Positions 54,201 through 64,000 of a stretch of 64,000 nucleotides of DNA are shown here, piece by piece. The first letter of the stretch is position 1. Each line of letters starts with the position of its first letter. Under the pieces are notes generated by a model that had not been told where the DNA came from, searched no databases, and was given only the letters and a program-made list of their open reading frames with translations. The translations under genes and the position numbers were made by a program. This DNA is from Sclerurus mexicanus (Eukaryota > Chordata > Aves > Passeriformes > Furnariidae). The stretch spans positions 125,603 through 189,602 of the forward strand of contig VWZF01003401.1 in assembly GCA_013396755.1 (NCBI GenBank), in the 5' to 3' direction.

Positions 54201-57080
54201 CGTTCCAACCAGACTACCTGGAAACACTGACCAATTATACTATGACAGTTGATGTCAGTACATATAAAATGAAACTTCATTAGACAATTCTGGTAAATCT
54301 TACCTTTTCTTAGCCTTCTCCCACTTACCAAAAAAAAAAAAAAAAGAAAAAAAAAAAATAACAAAAGGCCCCACAATATGTGTGATTTGTTAATCACATT
54401 TTAAGATTATTGTAAGCCTTTATAATTTTCCTCTCTTTTCTGCTATATTTGCATCATGAATTCAATGTGTTAATTTAAAGGTACACTAAAAAGCCACTCG
54501 GGAAACCATGTGTTTTATTTCCTTCCAGAACTTGCCTAATACATTGTTACCTAGAAAAAAAAATCAGCAATAATAAACAATTCTAAATGGGAAGGCAAAA
54601 TAGTGATTTTAATCTGCTATTATCTGCTTTAAATAATTTTTAAGATTCTCACTTGTATTGGTTCACTGTGAGCCACATACTCTTCAGGGTTCTTCAAAAA
54701 TTTATCTCTGTACTCAGAAGTTGCAAAGTAATAAATCTTTTCTTTATATTTAGCTGCATGTTCCTGGAGTCCAGGGTGGAGAATAAAGTGCTCTTTCAGA
54801 CTGACTGGACAAAAATGTTTTGTGTCTCCCATATGCCTTTTCTTTTGCTTAATTGTTTCTTCATCCTGAAAATATGAAAATTTTCAAAAACTCTTCGAAG
54901 TCATTAGTTTATTGAGATTAGGTAGATCAGATAAAATAACACCAAATACACTTCATTGAGGATTTAATGAGAAGCATATTCTCAAAGTAGTTTGTAAGTT
55001 GAAAATCTATGAAAATGCACTTTTTAGATTCTGAGTCAGAAAACAAACTGTCCAAGGGAATTACTGAGAAAAGAATTACCATTTTAAATTTGAAATTATA
55101 GTACCACAGTTAGCTGTAGAAGTCCAAAACTAGGGTAGAAGTATATAGGATAAAATCTTTTCCTACTGTGTTCTTGAAACTGATTTTCTATTGCTTCTAA
55201 ATGTAGACCTCTTCAGAAAAGACACTGAGAGCTGGTGTTAAAAAGTCAGCTTACCCAATAAAATTAATTTCTAAAAAAATCTATTCAATACCGTTTTACT
55301 ACAGTGTATGCATATCCTGTACTGTTAAATTTGAGAATGGGAATCTTCCAATATAGGATGAAAATAAAAGAAAGGCAAAGCTAGACCTCTAATTTCATTA
55401 AAGTGGATGTGTGAAAATTATCAATAGCTGAAATGAAACAGGGAATTGCATATTAGGACTGTGCATCTTCTGATATTTACATGATGGCTCACAGATCATT
55501 GTTAGTTGACAGAAATCAAAGTTCACATTTGTTTCTTTAATAAAACTCTTCTTTGCCATCTGGCAAAACTAGGTACATTCATTCTATTAACATGGGGGTA
55601 TTTAAGCTTCTTGATGGAGTAAAACTACTAGCAGCCAAAACATAGAAATACAATGAATGTGTTCTTGAAGCATATGCTAATATTTATTTCGCAAGAAGGC
55701 TTAAACTGGATCATACAACATTAGTTGCAAAATACAACTTCTCAGGGTTATGTTCAAACTGAAAATAAATGTTGCAATAAAAGCATAAATAGATAAAGCT
55801 GGTAGGCTTACTTCTTCATTTTCCTCCTCCTCTTCTTCAACTTCTTCTTCATCTTCCTCATTTTCCTCTTCAGCAGCCAGATCTTCTGCTTCCTCCTCTA
55901 AGTCTTCAGCAGATAATTCCCAACCATAATATTTAAAAGGTTCTGAAAAGGTTAGGTTTCTTCCTGTTTTAATGTTTTTCATTTGTTTGTGACAGACTAT
56001 ATTCTCTTTGCCCATAAAAGTAAATGCACATGTGAAAGGAAATAATGGCAACTATATATTGCATTTCTTCTACTCATAGAACAAAACATTCTCCCCAGAT
56101 GTAGTAATTACTCCTGCAAAAATGGAAATTCTACTGGTCATTTTTAGTTGAAGTAAATTGGTATTTTCAATGGGAACTTGTATTACAAAAGTATTATACA
56201 AGCACATGTATATGGGGCCATTACTGTTTCCAACAGGGATTTTTTTCTGTTATTTGTTGAGAAAAATCATCACTCATTTTCTTTAAGGCCAGAATACATG
56301 CTATGGTTAATGAAACACTTGCATTTTAGTGCTGATAGGATAAATGTAGTATTAATATTATTTATCCAGCGCTCAAAATTCTAAGAGATTTGAGTACACA
56401 TGTGAATGAATGTATTTTGAAAAAAAAAAAATCAAAAAAAATCGGTGTAAAATTCAGTCTTAAATAGAGTTTGTGCAGGTAGGTAGGTTACATTAGTACA
56501 CACCCTAGAAGTTTCATGAACCCAGCGAATATTATACATTAGTGAACCTTCGTTATCTGTCCATTTTTCAAACCAGTATGCTGACATGACCAGACAGAGC
56601 ATGTAACTGGGGGAATGTATTGCCAGAATGTTTAGGGAGCTATTATATACATATTTGCATGGCTATATATATATATATATGTATTTTCTACTCTTCCTAT
56701 GTTTTAAAGGCTGTTATTGTGCTTTTCAGTTGACCCACAGAATACAGCATGAACCACTTCATGCTAGTAATATCAAACTGAGTATAACCTACCCCCCAAT
56801 TTATTCATCACATAAGCTCTCCAAAATCCCTCTTGACAGTTTAAGTGCCAATCACATAAACAGTGTTACTTACTTTCCATAACCAGCACCGTTTGATTAA
56901 GCAGACTTTCTGGAGTTTGCTCAGCAATCTCTAAAACAACGACCTGAACTAGAGATGAGTTCTTGATTTCTGATTCCACTGCTGGCCAATCATGCATGAA
57001 AAGTTCAATCTTCTTTTTAATGGTATCAATTTCTTGTGCATCTGAAAAATTGCCCTCTGCAAACTTGGGTAGTGTGATTT
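33037..57080 (-). CDS. AK9: AK9, adenylate kinase 9 (C-terminal 1,104 residues; gene continues past right edge)
   Basis: Nineteen exons join in one frame (3,317 nt): 57080-56874, 55942-55812, 54865-54653, 54060-53794, 51571-51453, 50248-50029, 48866-48804, 48012-47806, 46998-46780, 44150-43937, 43012-42811, 41656-41510, 40247-40027, 38839-38643, 38130-37961, 37270-37172, 37091-36989, 36448-36334, 33239-33037. The segment holds two adenylate-kinase cores. One has P-loop GTHGAGKTT and signature ILDGFPRT; the other has GPPKSGKTT and [11 protein letters not shown]-like modules (CPVSL..IYYF..KFL.NP..Y) and acidic linkers lie between them. AK9 transfers phosphate between nucleoside tri- and mono-/diphosphates. 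The human protein, as I recall, is about 1,900 residues, so roughly the first 800, with the first two kinase cores, lie beyond 64 kb. One intron needs a GC donor (after 36989). Confidence 0.96.
34325..34520 (-). mobile_element. CR1 LINE 3' UTR fragment in AK9 last intron
   Basis: It begins 'aatcacagaatgggtcagg', followed by 'tccaacctccctgctcaagc', as in the copy at 18.6 kb. Orientation is minus and the distal end is truncated. Confidence 0.9.
34530..36330. other. AK9 last intron, remainder
   Basis: AT-rich with no further exon or repeat recognised. Confidence 0.6.
36334..36448 (-). CDS. AK9: AK9 exon
   Basis: Encodes [38 protein letters not shown]. It begins in phase 0 after TTTCTTTAG and ends one base into an Ala codon before GTAGTG. 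The family block [10 protein letters not shown] is intact. Confidence 0.92.
36989..37091 (-). CDS. AK9: AK9 exon ending at a GC donor
   Basis: Encodes [20 protein letters not shown] and [14 protein letters not shown]. The next bases are GCCAGT, and reading on would give ASF and a stop. Phase and homology (GYLEQ followed by GxATxLIKA) require the exon to end at 36989, so the intron has a GC-AG boundary. Confidence 0.88.
37172..37270 (-). CDS. AK9: AK9 exon
   Basis: 99 bp encoding [20 protein letters not shown] and [12 protein letters not shown]. It is the second part of the last YHS-like module. Acceptor CATCTCTTCAG, donor GTGAAT. Confidence 0.92.
37961..38130 (-). CDS. AK9: AK9 exon
   Basis: Encodes [40 protein letters not shown] and [16 protein letters not shown]. 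It closes one YHS-like module and opens the next with YCPVT. Donor GTATGT. Confidence 0.94.
38643..38839 (-). CDS. AK9: AK9 exon
   Basis: Encodes [40 protein letters not shown] and [19 protein letters not shown]. It opens a YHS-like module with YCPVSL. Phase 0 end before GTAAGT. Confidence 0.94.
40027..40247 (-). CDS. AK9: AK9 exon, end of last kinase core
   Basis: Encodes [40 protein letters not shown] and [10 protein letters not shown]. This replaces the LID region by a short helix-rich segment and gives the terminal strand and helices of the core. Donor GTAAAA. Confidence 0.93.
41510..41656 (-). CDS. AK9: AK9 exon, kinase signature of last core
   Basis: Encodes [40 protein letters not shown] and LLDKESTN. 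The adenylate-kinase signature appears as DGYPIT, so the usual Arg of DG(F/Y)PR is Ile. Confidence 0.93.
42811..43012 (-). CDS. AK9: AK9 exon, NMP-binding part of last core
   Basis: Encodes [40 protein letters not shown] and [18 protein letters not shown]. It contains the G-D-A motif and the substrate-binding helix region of adenylate kinases. Donor GTAAGT. Confidence 0.95.
43937..44150 (-). CDS. AK9: AK9 exon, P-loop of last core
   Basis: Encodes [60 protein letters not shown] and [11 protein letters not shown]. It is a degenerate YHS-like module directly followed by Walker A. The acceptor CACTACAG was preferred over an in-phase AG about 90 bases upstream because it follows WDPIK as in the family. 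Confidence 0.9.
45000..46770. other. AK9 intron
   Basis: AT-rich, with no exon or repeat recognised. Confidence 0.5.
46780..46998 (-). CDS. AK9: AK9 exon
   Basis: Encodes [40 protein letters not shown] and [17 protein letters not shown]. 73 codons in phase 0. Acceptor TTCATAACCAG, donor GTAATG. Confidence 0.94.
47806..48012 (-). CDS. AK9: AK9 exon, acidic linker
   Basis: Encodes [20 protein letters not shown], an uninterrupted Glu/Asp-rich run, then [20 protein letters not shown]. Acceptor CTTTATAG, donor GTACTA. The GAA/GAG run (TTC-rich on the plus strand, about 47.88-47.93 kb) may vary in length. Confidence 0.92.
48804..48866 (-). CDS. AK9: AK9 small exon, charged helix
   Basis: 63 bp encoding [20 protein letters not shown] plus E. 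Phase 0 at both ends, acceptor GACTAACAG, donor GTAAGA. Confidence 0.9.
50029..50248 (-). CDS. AK9: AK9 exon, kinase signature of third core
   Basis: Encodes [40 protein letters not shown] and [20 protein letters not shown]. The signature DGFPR is intact. The LID is replaced by a Lys-rich helix. Donor GTAAGT. Confidence 0.95.
51453..51571 (-). CDS. AK9: AK9 exon, NMP-binding part of third core
   Basis: Encodes [39 protein letters not shown]. Donor GTAACT comes after two bases of an Arg codon. Confidence 0.93.
51660..53780. other. AK9 intron
   Basis: About 2.2 kb without an exon. It holds a short GGTT repeat near 52482-52500 but no element that I recognise. Confidence 0.55.
53794..54060 (-). 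CDS. AK9: AK9 exon, P-loop of third core
   Basis: Encodes [40 protein letters not shown], then an acidic insert ([18 protein letters not shown]). Acceptor TTCCTATAG, donor GTAATA. The Walker A motif is GTHGAGKT. Confidence 0.95.
54653..54865 (-). CDS. AK9: AK9 exon, YHS-like module
   Basis: Encodes [60 protein letters not shown] and [11 protein letters not shown]. It is the clearest YHS-like module in the window: CPVSL followed by IYYF..S and KFL.NP..Y. Phase 0 at both ends. Confidence 0.94.
55812..55942 (-). CDS. AK9: AK9 exon, acidic linker
   Basis: Encodes [20 protein letters not shown] and a Glu-rich run to NEE. The previous exon ends one base into the Lys of KPF. Acceptor ACCTTTTCAG, donor GTAAGC. 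Confidence 0.92.
56874..57080 (-). CDS. AK9: AK9 exon, most 5' exon seen in window
   Basis: Encodes [60 protein letters not shown] and NQTVLVME. It matches the segment before the third core (LPEF..LEIADRTPQELL pattern in human). It begins with two bases completing a codon, so the exon before it ends in phase 1. Confidence 0.92.
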
Positions 57081-57936
57081 CTGAAAATCAAATCATATAA
57101 TAGGCAATGCTCTTCTAAAATGTTTTACATTTTAAAATTATCATTATGCTTTAGGATTACTTTTGCTCAAATATAATGGCATATTTTTTAATGCTTTTAA
57201 TGTTTCTTCTCCCCCATAATTATGAATTATTAAATCAGTAGTTTACAAAGACACTTTGTAAACTCCCAGTTTAACTATGTTGATGTTGTATATACTAATG
57301 CTTCTCCAGGAAAATAAACAAGGTCAAATTGCTTAACTATATTTCCATATGTTTTTTTAAATCAGCACTCAAATAAATATGACTCTGCAAAGAAATGTAA
57401 TATAGAATACATTAATTTAAAAATTATGATTTTTGAGAGGCTGTCTGTATAGTCATGCATCATGCCAGTATAGTTAAAAATAAAGAGTAGGAAAACTAGC
57501 ATACACTGCAAAGAAGCAACCTCATATTCTGCCCAGGTTCAGGTTCTGTTACTGAACCTGTTGTGGAGTGTTCAGCTTGTGTGTTAGGTATCTGTTCTTT
57601 CTCAAGTGGAGCATGTTCTCTTTATAGGACTAGAAATATAATACATACTACTAGGTGTATGTATCCTCTTTGGCATAAGATCTTGATATACAGATATTAA
57701 TGAACTAAACCTTCACTTATGCAAACAACTGCACATAGATACATAAAGATCAACATGGCAAAAATCACAGGGGAAATAGAAGATTTAGAGGAGAAAAGAA
57801 GGGACTAAATACAAATCCAGTGTAAATATGAAGGATGGTATCGAGGACTGAAATCCTAAATTGATCAAGGCAAAGCCATGACCTAAAACACTAAACCATA
57901 CAGTATAAGAGTTTTTAAACCATTACAACTCTGGGA
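57081..57936. other. AK9 intron without supported exon
   Basis: I saw no exon that fits the required phase. A short open minus-strand frame near 57.5-57.64 kb is Glu/Pro/Thr-rich but lacks a usable donor. Confidence 0.45.
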
Positions 57937-58011
57937 TTGTTCCGTGCATGGCCAGGAGTTGGGTTCCATGAGCCTTGTGTGTCCCTTCCAACTGAGGCTA
58001 TTCTATGATGC
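57937..58011 (+). mobile_element. CR1 LINE 3' end fragment
   Basis: CR1 3' block 'gtgcatggccaggagttggg' through 'cccttccaactgaggctatt' and 'ctatgat'. Orientation is plus. Confidence 0.85.
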
Positions 58012-58014
58012 CTC

Positions 58015-58470
58015 TAACCATAGCTAGCACGAGGCAAGACACACCCACAAAGGCAGCCTAGGGAATCGAGCAATCAGGAGCACTACAAACAGAGCATGGC
58101 GCATCAGCCAGGGCATGGCACAGCAGTTTGTGCAGCAGTTTGTGTGGCAGGGCATGCAGGGAGGGCACAGTCCCTCTACCAGCTCAGAAGGAGCATGGCT
58201 ATGATATCCAGCTGGTAGAAAGCTATGTCCTCTGCACTCACTGGGAGGGATGTAGCAACTGAGACAGAGCGTGGCACTGGTAACATGAGAATGAGGTTCA
58301 AATGGGGATTATGTGCTCATCCTGGTGACAGAGCTACGAGTGGAGGTAGAAAGGTTAAGGAGCAACAGGGACTCTGAGAGTGTTAGCAGTGACAGGCACT
58401 GGCATGTCCCGCAGCCAGAGACTTGGACGTGGAAGACCAGTCAATAGATGATGTAGATGAAGGTCTATCT
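58015..58470. repeat. Unclassified GC-richer insertion after CR1 tail
   Basis: A block with internal short repeats ('cagcagtttgtg', 'agcatggc') and higher GC than its surroundings. It looks like a decayed interspersed repeat or LTR, but I could not name the family. Confidence 0.4.
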
Positions 58471-60118
58471 ACACCAGAAGTGTTGCCCGGGTTAAAGGCC
58501 TGTCCCCTGTATCCTGATCACCTCCACAAGGAAGACCAGATGGATCATAGTGATAGGCAACTCCATTCTGAGTCTTCAGCAGCAGCAGTGTGGTGATGTT
58601 GCTGCTATTCCCAGTTCCTGCGCTCATATAATTTTCAACTCTGATTTTGTTCTTTTTCTTGCAATTTTTTGTTTGCATGCTGTTTACTAAGTCTGACATC
58701 AATGCCCTCAGCTAACAGACAGAAAAGCAGTTGAGAGCAATGACTTCAATAGTCTGATATTACTATAGGTTTCCAGGGACACATTGCATATGTTGTGTTT
58801 GTCCCTTGCCAGAAATGAAGATGCAAGAACAAGCTCGAGCAGTGGATGGAGTGATTTTCTACTTTGCTATAGTTTCCCCCTCGTTTTGTTGTTTCTGTCT
58901 TGTTTTGAGTTTGAAAGAGCGAGAACAGATTTTGACACAAATAACAACATGTGCAGTCTATTCCAATGAACATTTACTGATTTTTTTACAAAAAAAGGGA
59001 CCATTACTACTACTTTTCCTTATATAACTTCCTACAGATACAAAGGAGAGGTATTACTAAAAATAAAAGCCATACATAATGCATTGTATGTTAAAAGCTT
59101 TGACTACTTTCTTATAAATACAAACTCCCAAAGTATTAAAATCTCAATGTTTTATGGCATTAAGCAGGCCAACACTCGCTATGTCAAACTGCAGCACTGT
59201 AATATTCATTTTGAGTTTGTCCTAACCTGAAAAATCAAACAATTTTTCTGGCTTATGAAGAGTCAGATTGCCCTGTTACCATTTTCTTCATTAAGAAAAC
59301 TAGTGTTTCCTCCTATAACCAAATGTCTCTCAGTCTCCTCTTGTGAATTGTTGAAGAAATGCACAAATAACACATTTAGTTTTCCATAATAGAGCCAGAT
59401 CAAAAAATGTTAAGCAAAATGTAGCTGGATTTCAGTGATTAGGTACCAGTAAGACTTGGCAGGAAACAGGACTAAACATAATGGTCAAAGTAGAGATGCT
59501 GCCTAATTTTTGTCTAAAATGCTGCCAACTAAAGCATCACTTGGAAGTGCCAATAACAGCTGCGATATGTGAGTGCCTGCAAGACAAGGAACACATGCAA
59601 TATTTTTCTGACTTGGATGGCTAAGTTACCCATGAAACTATCAAAGGGCAGTGCCACTACTGTCTCTGGAAGAAAGCAAGCCAGTGCCCTGCCTCCGATG
59701 ACTTAATTGCCAAAGAGCTAGAGTTAAGGATTCCCATTCTTTTGTCACTGGCCATCATTTTTTAAAAAGATGCAGGATTTCAAATACATGCCTCCTTTTA
59801 ACATTCCTTCGTGGCTCACTAAGGTTGACCCCTTGCTAGTTTGCTACTTGTGCCGATTTCTACAACCCTTTAGTCAATATATGAATTCAGGCACTTTAAA
59901 GTTAGTATGGCAGTTTTGGGTACTGCAATGTCTACATCTTCTTATGGTTCTGGGTCTCAATGTGTAGTCCTCCAGAAATATACTAAATTTGTAAATGCTT
60001 AGGTGCTTTTAATAATTTTATTCTTCTACTTTTGAGGCTGCAACTTTTATTCTCTCAAATTACCTCTACTATATATATGACTGAGATTTGAAATGTCAGG
60101 CTCTCTATAGCAATTCAT

Positions 60119-60475
60119 ATGCTGGCTCAGGGACCTGAGTTGTCCCCATGCAGCCCCTGGGACTCCCCCCACCTGCCCAGGACCCCATGTCAGCCCTCAG
60201 GGCCTTCAGCCCCTGCCCCAGCAATGCCACTGCTGGGCCAATCTGCAGCTCCGCACAGCTCTGCCCGGCCATGGGCTCTGCAGAGCTGGGCCAGCCCACA
60301 GGCTGACATCCCAGCCTGGCCTCAGCTCCTCCCTGTCCCCAGGTTGCTGCCGATGCCGAGGGCCAGAGCTGCCCTGCTTCTGGCTGGCAGTGTCCCGATG
60401 GCCATGCTACCACACTGCCCTACATTTGGTACATACTCTCTACATTTGGGACCAGTTGGCCCTCCCAGCATCTGA
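60119..60475. other. Isolated GC-rich block in AT-rich DNA
   Basis: About 350 bp, strongly enriched in G and C with sharp edges. Long frames on both strands reflect base composition only. It could be a transposon-derived block or a small CpG-poor GC island. Confidence 0.6.
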
Positions 60476-60479
60476 TGTT

Positions 60480-63100
60480 ACCCCCAAGGTGAACTGCAAA
60501 ACTTTTTTAACAAATAAGCTTTTTCTCAAGTATTCTTTAATAACAAAGAATACTTAATGCCTTTCCCCCTTTTTTTAAAGCTCGAACAACACAGCTATCA
60601 GACTGATGTCTCAGTGGCTAACCTTCCTGCTGTTTGAATGATTATTAGTCTAAACACAACAAAAGTGCAAAAATGCATGTCATTAACCAGAAATACTTTG
60701 CAAATTTCAGTCTGACCTCGAATTAGATAGCATTTTCTTCCTTGAAAATGTTTATAAATATTTGCATTTTACTAAACTACACTTTCATTCTATGTATATT
60801 ATTACATACATTATCCTCTGCAATGACATTTTTGTTGCTTGCCGTGATTCTGAAGAGGAACATGAAAACACCTTTTTATGTGCTTTTAAAAAAAGATGTT
60901 GTGCAAATGGTACCATTAATTATGTTGCATTCTGCAGTGATGTATTCCAAATGAGACAGAGATGCAGCCAGGTAAAACTTGCTTAACTCTGGGCAGCTCT
61001 AATGCATCAAGAGCACAAATTTTAAGAAAATAAGCAAAGGATACATTAATAACTAGGTTATGCTAACTGCTTGTTGCACCTGTTATCTCTGGCACAGTCA
61101 CACTGTAGAAATCACACGTGCTGCCTTGTGAACCACAGCGCTATTCACAGCAATAACACATGGAAGGCAGGGATGAGGGCTGTCTGCATCTGGCTTTCAA
61201 CAGATCATCTCTTATAGTTCAGCCCTTTGAAAAGCTCTCAGTTCTGAGTAGGTCATGAAACTTTGGAAATACACAGGCAGAATAAGGGATATGTGGCATC
61301 ATCTGAGACAGAATGTTAAGTGTGGTAACAAATCCACTCAATAGAGTGTTTCCCATAAGAAACTCTATCTCAGAAGCATTTACAATTCATGTTACACGTC
61401 TCCTGATAGGCCATATTTAGCAAATGATGCACCAGCACGTGGTCCAGCTTTGTTTTGCTGTGTAGGCACACAATTCCATCAGATTACCTCTCTCTGGGAG
61501 GTTTTTTTTTGCTTGAGGAAACATATACAGCCACAATTATTGCACACTTACAGAGATTTTAAATAGATTACCCAGGCCTAAGTGAACTGCAGAAACTATC
61601 CCCTCAAAAGAGGAGAAGTAGCAAAAGAAAAAAGGCTTACATTCCTAGGAAACAGGGATAACCCAAAACCCAAACAACCCAAACCCTCATTGGCTTTGGT
61701 TCAGGTATTTGAACCTTATTATGATAAAAAAGTTGCCTCCCTGGCATTTAGTCTGTTTCAAACTGGGTCTCAGGTACCAAAAATAATGAAAATATTTTTA
61801 TGTAAGGCAGCTGTACCTTTGCCATTAGATGTAAACTATGATAATTTTGTTTGGAGAGGTTATTTACAGTGAGAAGATATTTTTAAAGAAATTAGAAACA
61901 GAGTCAAGAAAAATACTTGAAAAGATAGTAATGGTTTAAAAATAAGTGATATTAAAATGCAAACAAATTTCTTTCCAAGAAGTTGGTGGTTCATCTAACA
62001 GTGCTGTTCTTAATTTCATTTCCTTATAACAGAGGTGATAGGAAACAGTCCTTCCCAGCCTTAAATCTTGGGCTTTCACAGGTAATACCTATATGGCAAT
62101 CTCTCATACTTTTTACTGAGCATAGTTATCATAGAGACAAACAATCCTCAAAGGCTTTCTGCCCCCACATTCTCTAAGTGAATTGCTGGAGAAGGAGAGG
62201 CTTTAATGTCTGTTATCCCCAGCATTCTGCTAGTATTAGATATGACATGTTCTGCCCTCAGTCCACATTCAGCAATAAAAAAGATGAAAAAACCACTTCT
62301 TTCCTCCCCTCTCAAACCTGAGACAGAGATACCAGAAGCCAGCATGTCTTCTTCGTTAGAGCTTAACTATCAAAATAAACAGAAAGGCAAAATGTAGGAT
62401 AACAGTGACACTTCCATTTCTTGAAATTGACATGTATTTCATGATGAATATATTTTCAGTTGTCTTTTTGAAACAGACCATGTATTTTGCTTATACAGAT
62501 TCTTCACTACTTACTTTTAAATTTATACTGCCAAACAATTTTCAGCATATTACACTGCAATATACTTTACAGACAAACTTATATTATGTGTACCAATTTA
62601 TGGGTTTTTTAAAAAAAAACTTTGGTTTACAGATTAAGTTGGTTCTTTCTAATCCATAGAAATGCGTATATTTAACAACTTGCTCTTAAAATAAAATGGT
62701 TTATATTGGATTTATTTCTGTTTTGAACTTGAAAATATTCTAAAAATCCTAGTAGATAAAAGCTAAAATGTATATATTTAAAACTAAAAGCAGACCATTC
62801 CCATTAAAGATGAGTTGCCTTCAAAGGGTTTTTTGACAGAAAGCTGCTATAGGATTTTGGGTATCTTTTCATTAGCTTATGGTTCTATTGCATTTACAAG
62901 ACTGGTGCTGGATAGAGTTAAGGAGGACAGATGGATAGACATTAAGCAAAGTAAATTAAAATGTCCTTATTCTTATTATATTTAGAAAGTGACAAGAGCT
63001 TTCAGAGAGACCGATAGCTCTAATCATAGGCTTTTGTTCTATTTTTTTCTGCAAAGAATTGCATAGTTGTACTACACCAATATCCCTTAGCCTTTATTTG
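60480..63100. other. Stretch without recognisable gene
   Basis: AT-rich, presumably within an AK9 intron since its N-terminal exons lie further right. Nothing specific seen. Confidence 0.5.
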
Positions 63101-63107
63101 TCTGAAT

Positions 63108-63226
63108 GAGAGACTAAAAGAATTTAAGAACTCAAAGTATTTGGGATTTAATTGAGAAAATTGTTCTTAACCTTTCTGTTTCAAATTTTGATTTTTTTCT
63201 GCCTAGAAGCCTGTGATTAAAGGTAT
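63108..63226 (+). repeat. 119-bp direct duplication, copy 1
   Basis: Repeated without noticed change at 63882-64000 with an offset of 774 bp. The window ends inside the second copy, so the duplication is at least 119 bp long. Confidence 0.9.
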
Positions 63227-63532
63227 TAAAATGTAATTATCACATCTGGCTTATGAAGGAGGGCAGAAAGTGGCTTTGAAGATCATGAAGTTTGCCTCAA
63301 AGACTGAACAAACTGTGAAGCTAATATCACTGGAGCTTGCTTTGAAGTTTGCAGTACAAGTAATTTGCAATCTCTTGTCTGCCATTTAATTAACTGTCCT
63401 TGTCCAAACTCATTGAAAAGCCTCCAGTTAGAGGTAGAAAAAAGCCCCACAAATCAGGGTTGAAAGCCATCCAAGAAAAGCAAAGGAAATACATTTAGAG
63501 GCTGTAGGATGAAGCACACATCATCTTCCTGG

Positions 63533-63600
63533 TAAATGTTATAATTACAATTGATTCCAAAAAGCATAAATGTTATAATTACAATAGATTCTAAAAAGCA
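63533..63600 (+). repeat. 34-bp tandem duplication
   Basis: Two adjoining units, 63533-63566 and 63567-63600, differ at two positions. Each begins taaatgttataattacaat. Confidence 0.9.
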
Positions 63601-63881
63601 TTTCTTCAGACTAAAAAGGAAATGTCCTAATGTGAACAGATTTAGTTATTTTTTTGTTCTTGCCATTTCAAATATCTTACTGATTTTAACACGATGATAC
63701 CAATAAGAAAGGAACAACATAAAAGCCTAAGAGACTGGTATTGATTCACTTCTCAATCTGTAATATGGGAAAGGGGGGGTTGGAATCACCATTGAAGAGT
63801 TTATAACTACTTGATGTTAACAGCTGTGAAAGACAAGCATGAGAGATGATGGCTGGAATTATCAGCCCCAGCTACCCATTN

Positions 63882-64000
63882 GAGAGACTAAAAGAATTTA
63901 AGAACTCAAAGTATTTGGGATTTAATTGAGAAAATTGTTCTTAACCTTTCTGTTTCAAATTTTGATTTTTTTCTGCCTAGAAGCCTGTGATTAAAGGTAT
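63882..64000 (+). repeat. 119-bp direct duplication, copy 2 (cut by window end)
   Basis: Starts directly after a single N at 63881, like the duplication at the left edge. A misplaced overlapping contig is the likely explanation. Confidence 0.9.

Noticed and set aside
57500..57640. Minus-strand Glu/Pro/Thr-rich frame (EHAPLEKEQIP..) as the next AK9 exon upstream.
   Set aside because: The composition fits an AK9 linker, but no donor gives the phase required by the exon at 57080. A transcript would decide.

Overview
The window is nuclear DNA from a bird. CR1 LINE fragments are scattered through it, there is one LTR of a type I associate with birds, and the genes have small exons separated by AT-rich introns. 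Three protein-coding loci are recognisable, all on the minus strand, in the order PPIL6 - ZBTB24 - AK9. From memory this matches human 6q21, where PPIL6, ZBTB24 and AK9 are near neighbours. SMPD2 and MICAL1, which I expect between PPIL6 and ZBTB24 in mammals, were not seen.

Layout. Positions 1-1.4 kb are a CpG island split by single Ns and carrying a 617-bp direct duplication that looks like an assembly artefact. From 1.4 to 8.4 kb there is intergenic DNA with one CR1 tail. From 8.5 to 14.5 kb there are pieces of PPIL6, a cyclophilin-type prolyl isomerase; an in-frame TGA and missing exons suggest it is decaying. From 14.5 to 22.6 kb I see no gene, only CR1 pieces. From 23.5 to 29.9 kb lie the six coding exons of ZBTB24, with a complete frame of 734 residues. 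Its first exon and promoter are expected in the GC-rich stretch and 190-bp N gap near 32.0-32.57 kb, and an LTR sits in its first intron. From 33.0 to 57.1 kb there are 19 consecutive coding exons of AK9, giving the C-terminal 1,104 residues of that large multi-domain nucleotide kinase. The N-terminal exons lie beyond the right edge. From 57.1 to 64 kb I see no convincing exon.

ZBTB24 is a BTB/AT-hook/C2H2 transcription regulator of DNA-methylation fame (ICF2 syndrome in humans). AK9 is a nucleoside mono-/diphosphate kinase with several adenylate-kinase cores. PPIL6 is a poorly characterised cyclophilin. There is no operon-like logic here; the three are ordinary neighbours. All exon joins of ZBTB24 and AK9 were worked out by hand from splice sites and reading phase, and both stay in frame throughout.

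I found no evidence of a new biological system. The points most worth a second look are the apparently broken PPIL6, two introns that need GC rather than GT donors, repeated YHS-like modules between the kinase cores of AK9, the abrupt GC-rich final exon of AK9, and two N-flanked duplications that should not be trusted as biology.
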